Origin: Leekyejoonella antrihumi | GTDB lineage: Bacteria; Actinomycetota; Actinomycetes; Actinomycetales; Dermatophilaceae | Direction: 5' to 3' | DNA length: 56,171 bases | NCBI RefSeq assembly: GCF_007845645.1 | Contig: NZ_VCQV01000036.1 | Location: forward strand, 1 to 56,171 | Shown: piece by piece, positions 53,781 to 56,171 of the stretch | Layout: each line of letters starts with the position of its first letter | How positions within the stretch are numbered: position 1 is the first letter of the stretch | Notes under the pieces: generated by a model | Databases searched by the model: none | Told to the model about the DNA's origin: nothing | The model's input: the letters and a program-made list of their open reading frames with translations, nothing else | Program-made: the position numbers and the translations under genes

Positions 53781-54038
53781 ATGGCTATGACATTGCGCCT
53801 ACCGGCTGAGATGGATGAGGCCCTGCGTGCAGCCGCCGCCGAGGACCACCGCAGCGTGCAGCAGGAAGTGGCTCACGCCATCGAGGACTACCTTGCTCGA
53901 CGCGAGACCGAAGAGATCAAGTCCGATCCCGAGACGCTGCGCGCCCTTGCCGAGGCGCGTGAGTCGGTTCGGGCCGGTGATGTGGTCTACGGCGTCGAAG
54001 CAGCCCGCGCCCTGGTCCGCGACCGCGACGCTTCGTGA
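53781..54038 (+). CDS. ribbon-helix-helix antitoxin of a RelE/ParE-type module
   Basis: 85 residues. The N-terminal RHH fold reads MTLRLPAEMDEALRAAAAED then HRSVQQEVAHAIEDYLARR. The C-terminal part (ALAEARESVRAGDVVYGVEAARALV) matches the toxin-wrapping region of RelB/Phd-like antitoxins. ATG 53787 is an alternative start. Its stop overlaps the toxin GTG in GTGA, giving translational coupling. Confidence 0.88.
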   Translation: MAMTLRLPAEMDEALRAAAAEDHRSVQQEVAHAIEDYLARRETEEIKSDPETLRALAEARESVRAGDVVYGVEAARALVRDRDAS

Positions 54039-54313
54039 AGGAACCCTACGAACTCGGTACTGCCGGGCCTGCACGACGAGCCCTCGCCGATCGACTCCCA
54101 CCCGACGTGGCCGCAGCAGCCGTCGAATTCATCACGAGCCCCCTCCTGGACAACCCCCAGCGTGTCGGCAAGGCGCTGACCGAGGAACTCACCGGCATCC
54201 ACAGTGCTCGACTGGGCAGAGACTGGCGCGTGCTCTACGAGATCGATGACACCAAGCACACAGTGATTGTGCTCGACATCCGGCACCGAGCCAACGCCTA
54301 CCGACCACGCTGA
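54035..54313 (+). CDS. RelE/ParE-family toxin
   Basis: 92 residues, GTG start inside the antitoxin stop. The RelE signature is present: ARRALADRLPPDVAAAAVEFI, then LTGIHSARLGRDWRVLYEIDDTKHTVIVLDIRHRANAY. The RLGRDWRVLYEI and DIRHRANAYR strands hold the Arg, Tyr and His residues typical of ribosome-dependent mRNA interferases of the RelE type. It would be neutralised by the RHH protein encoded just upstream. Confidence 0.9.
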   Translation: MKEPYELGTAGPARRALADRLPPDVAAAAVEFITSPLLDNPQRVGKALTEELTGIHSARLGRDWRVLYEIDDTKHTVIVLDIRHRANAYRPR

Positions 54314-54923
54314 CGCAAGGCGAACGTCACCGTACGTCGATCCTCAATCGGCGACGGGGTGTTCCGTATGGCACACCCCTGCGGACGCTTTGGCTCGGAG
54401 GTCGAAGGTGGGCCGGTGGTGCCCCGTCCCGTCGCCAGGGATGGTTCGTCAACTGGGGCTCGTGTATCACGATCGCGAGACGGCGTGGGCGCAGGTCGCT
54501 CTGTTGGGCTGGTGGGCGATCAACTTCCCCGGGCAGCTCACCAACGACTCCGTCATGGACATCAAGCATGTGACGGATCGCCGCACGTGGGCGGTGCTTG
54601 GCGAGCCGGCGACCGCGCACACACTACTGGGGCGGTGCAGCAGGTCGACAGCTGGCTCGACGGGATCGCGGTCGATCACGAAGGCGCATGCTGGGCCGCC
54701 GACACCGTCGAGCAAGGCTGCTACGCCTACGCTGTCGGCGGCGAGGACGGCACCACCCCGTTTCTCTGTGTACCGCCGCGCCGAACCGGGACGAGCCCAC
54801 CCGCAGAAACGAGCGGACGGGTCGGCTCTTGGCGCATCCAGTCTCGTCCACGGCAGCGGTCTTGAGCGGTCGATGAACCCAGCGGAGCGGCCGCGTCGCG
54901 GAAGTTGACGGGTGAGCCACAGA
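54314..54923. pseudogene. decayed region with fragments resembling a membrane protein and an SMP-30-type lactonase
   Basis: No intact gene. In one plus frame about 54442-54590 reads YHDRETAWAQVALLGWWAI, then NFPGQLTNDSV, a hydrophobic stretch like part of a GT-C-type membrane protein; the match is weak. In another plus frame about 54630-54755 reads SWLDGIAVDHEGACWAADT, then EQGCYAYAVGGE, close to the DGIAVD.EG..W.AD repeat of SMP-30/gluconolactonase proteins. Frames change and stops intervene, so these are remnants. Confidence 0.45.
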
Positions 54924-55526
54924 TCAGAACCGGCGACGGAAGACCAACTGCTCACCCAGAATGCTGTGTTGGTGGTGGCCCGCCTCGGTGAAGCCGAGCT
55001 TGTACAACAATCCCATAGAAGGGGCATTGTCAGGGCTCACACAGGCTCTGACATCGGACACGCCGTGTGCGTAGGCCCACCTCAACAGAGCCCAAGCGGC
55101 CTCCTCGGCCAAGCCTTGTCGCTGATATCTCGCGACCACTCGATAGCCGATCTCGGCCCCTCCCTCGGTGTCCGGCGGGCCGTGAAAGCCGACCTCCGCC
55201 AGCACCGCACCGCGAACCCGGCTGGGCCCTTGACCCGTCGCGAACGCCAGTCGGGTTCCCCAAGCGATGTACCGATCGTCGCGCTCTCCTCTCTCAGCCT
55301 GCGGCTCGAGCCAGCGCCAACCATCCTCGCGCCACTCGGGTGGAAACTCGGTTCCAAGCAGACGCCTCGCCTCCGCCCAGTCCTGACGCAGGATCGAACG
55401 CACCACAGCCGTGGACATGGGCACCAGGACGAGTCGGTCCGTGCGGATCGCTTCGGGAGACCGCAGTGGTTCTCCGGGACGGCCACCGGCACCGACTGCC
55501 ACAGAGTCATCGGATGCTGCGTTCAT
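54924..55526 (-). CDS. GNAT-family N-acetyltransferase (RimJ/RimL-like)
   Basis: 200 residues from ATG 55526 (MNAASDD); GTG 55538 is an alternative. RTDRLVLVPMS at the start of the fold, GAEIGYRVVARYQRQGLAEEAAWALLRWAYAH (acetyl-CoA loop Q-R-Q-G-L-A) and SPDNAPSMGLLYKLGFTEAG are typical of acetyltransferases of the RimJ/RimL group that modify protein N-termini or small amines. The substrate is unknown. It runs opposite to the toxin-antitoxin pair. Confidence 0.88.
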   Translation of the reverse strand: MNAASDDSVAVGAGGRPGEPLRSPEAIRTDRLVLVPMSTAVVRSILRQDWAEARRLLGTEFPPEWREDGWRWLEPQAERGERDDRYIAWGTRLAFATGQGPSRVRGAVLAEVGFHGPPDTEGGAEIGYRVVARYQRQGLAEEAAWALLRWAYAHGVSDVRACVSPDNAPSMGLLYKLGFTEAGHHQHSILGEQLVFRRRF

Positions 55527-56086
55527 GGTTCGAACCACGCTAACTGAAGAGGCCGCTACCGATGTATAGCCAGTCGGACGTTGCCCGCGAATTCGGCGTC
55601 AGCCGATGGTCGATACAGATGACGGCCGCCGTTTTGAAGCGTCAATACTGCTCACCTTTTCGAGCGGCATCGACAGGTGCCATCGAGCATGGCAGCGCGA
55701 AAGCCGCCTTGGATATTGCCCGTCGGGTTCGTGAAAGTCTCGGTCGCGGTGAAGTACACCTCGATCTCGCCGCGCTCAGGCTCGATCTTGCGTACCTGCC
55801 AACCGAGCAACTCCGCGGCTGGGTGGCGGTGCGTGTCTGCGTTCGATCGCTTCCCAGAACGTCCCTGGTCGAGGTGCAGCGTTGTCCATGGCACGAGCAT
55901 GCCACTCACCACCGACAAGATGCGGAGGTCGGACACGACCAGCACCGGTGAGCAAACGGATGACCTCACCGTGGCGTAGGACGAACGTCCCGCGGCGGCT
56001 GGGCCACCGGTGGGCTTAATCGGAAGGCCAGAGATCCTCGCCGTATGCCGATCCGCTTGCGGTCGCACCGGACTGGTCAAGCTGGT
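55527..56086. other. non-coding stretch with remnants at the right end
   Basis: Holds the thioesterase fragment listed next and, on the plus strand at 55562-55620, a short frame with SQSDVAREFGVSRWSIQ that resembles a transposase-type helix-turn-helix. The rest of that frame is not protein-like. Nothing else recognisable. Confidence 0.4.
55652..55819 (-). pseudogene. PaaI-like hotdog thioesterase fragment
   Basis: About 55 codons reading HPAAELLGWQVRKIEPERG, then EIEVYFTATETFTNPTGNI and QGGFRAAMLDGT. This is the N-terminal half of a PaaI-type acyl-CoA thioesterase (the NP.G..QGG..AAMLD signature is plain). The frame then runs into CRCRSKR and a stop, and the C-terminal half is missing. The open frame upstream to 56080 has no family resemblance. 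Confidence 0.6.
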
Positions 56087-56171
56087 TCAGTCGGCAAGCC
56101 CGAGGAAGACCAGAAGAGCGCGGTCGAGCCGGACCAGGTCAGCATCGGGCACGTGGCCGAGGTGATCGCGC
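56087..56171 (-). CDS. 3' end of a probable MazF/PemK-family toxin gene (partial)
   Basis: Enters from the right edge. The last 27 residues read RDHLGHVPDADLVRLDRALL then VFLGLAD and a TGA at 56089-56087. The pattern LG.V....L..LDRAL..FLGL is characteristic of the C-terminal helix of MazF/PemK-type endoribonuclease toxins. Only this tail is visible, so the call is tentative. A cognate antitoxin would lie outside the window. Confidence 0.5.
   Translation of the reverse strand, partial: RDHLGHVPDADLVRLDRALLVFLGLAD

Noticed and set aside
55562-55951. plus-strand gene with an HTH-like start
   Set aside because: Only the first 20 residues are HTH-like; the rest is antisense to the thioesterase fragment.

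Overview
The window reads as a chromosomal segment of a high-GC Gram-positive actinobacterium. I infer Micrococcales, possibly Dermacoccaceae or a relative. The grounds are the GC-rich third positions, frequent GTG starts, and several actinobacterial signature genes and gene orders: DUF3117, DUF3107, sigE/anti-sigma/tatB/mrp with the O-methyltransferase gene upstream, TetR-moeZ, and adnA-adnB. No rRNA, tRNA, CRISPR array, prophage or intact insertion sequence was recognised.

Layout. 0.1-3.2 kb: an NCS2 nucleobase permease and an unassigned polytopic membrane protein. 3.2-11.45 kb (minus strand): a nine-gene Tad/Flp pilus operon (flp, flp, tadE, tadG-like, cpaB, cpaE/tadZ, cpaF/tadA, a VWA-TadB fusion, tadC), read from a near-consensus promoter at 11.65-11.68 kb. 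11.7-14.9 kb: a divergent MarR regulator, a 1.1 kb gene-free stretch with three 32-bp tandem repeats and three large REP-like palindromic elements, then a 520-residue protein with an HTH-like N-terminus and a helical-repeat body. A 19-bp direct-repeat motif is shared between the pilus promoter and the upstream region of that gene. 15-18.4 kb (minus): SPFH/band-7 plus NfeD, and a PaaX-type regulator with a PaaG-like enoyl-CoA hydratase/isomerase. 18.5-25.5 kb: DUF3117, O-methyltransferase, sigE, zinc anti-sigma factor, a wrecked htrA pseudogene, tatB, mrp, DUF1003, a soluble MgtE-like CBS protein and a small hypothetical.

25.6-35.1 kb: L,D-transpeptidase, Xaa-Pro aminopeptidase, a lipoprotein, a small membrane protein, a PHP phosphoesterase overlapping a RecB-like Fe-S nuclease, a GAF-LuxR regulator, a DEAD-box helicase, a ferritin-like protein and a GlsB/YeaQ membrane protein. 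35.4-38.8 kb: a MacB-like ABC exporter pair. 38.8-42.3 kb: DUF3107, TetR, MoeZ, an alkyltransferase-like protein with Trp at the usual Cys position, and an SDR. 42.4-48.9 kb: the AdnA-AdnB helicase-nuclease for double-strand-break processing. 49-52.4 kb: a secreted S53 (sedolisin) protease convergent with a membrane-anchored HtrA/PDZ protease.

52.5-56.2 kb is accessory and decayed: two GNAT acetyltransferases, a RHH/RelE toxin-antitoxin pair, remnants resembling NTF2-like, SMP-30-like and PaaI-thioesterase proteins, and the 3' end of a probable MazF/PemK toxin at the right edge. Converging gene pairs are separated by unusually long perfect hairpins that look like bidirectional terminators.

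The most interesting lead is the possible control circuit linking the Tad/Flp operon, the MarR gene and the HTH/helical-repeat protein through the shared motif. The loss of HtrA from the sigE locus, with a divergent HtrA-like protease elsewhere in the window, is second.
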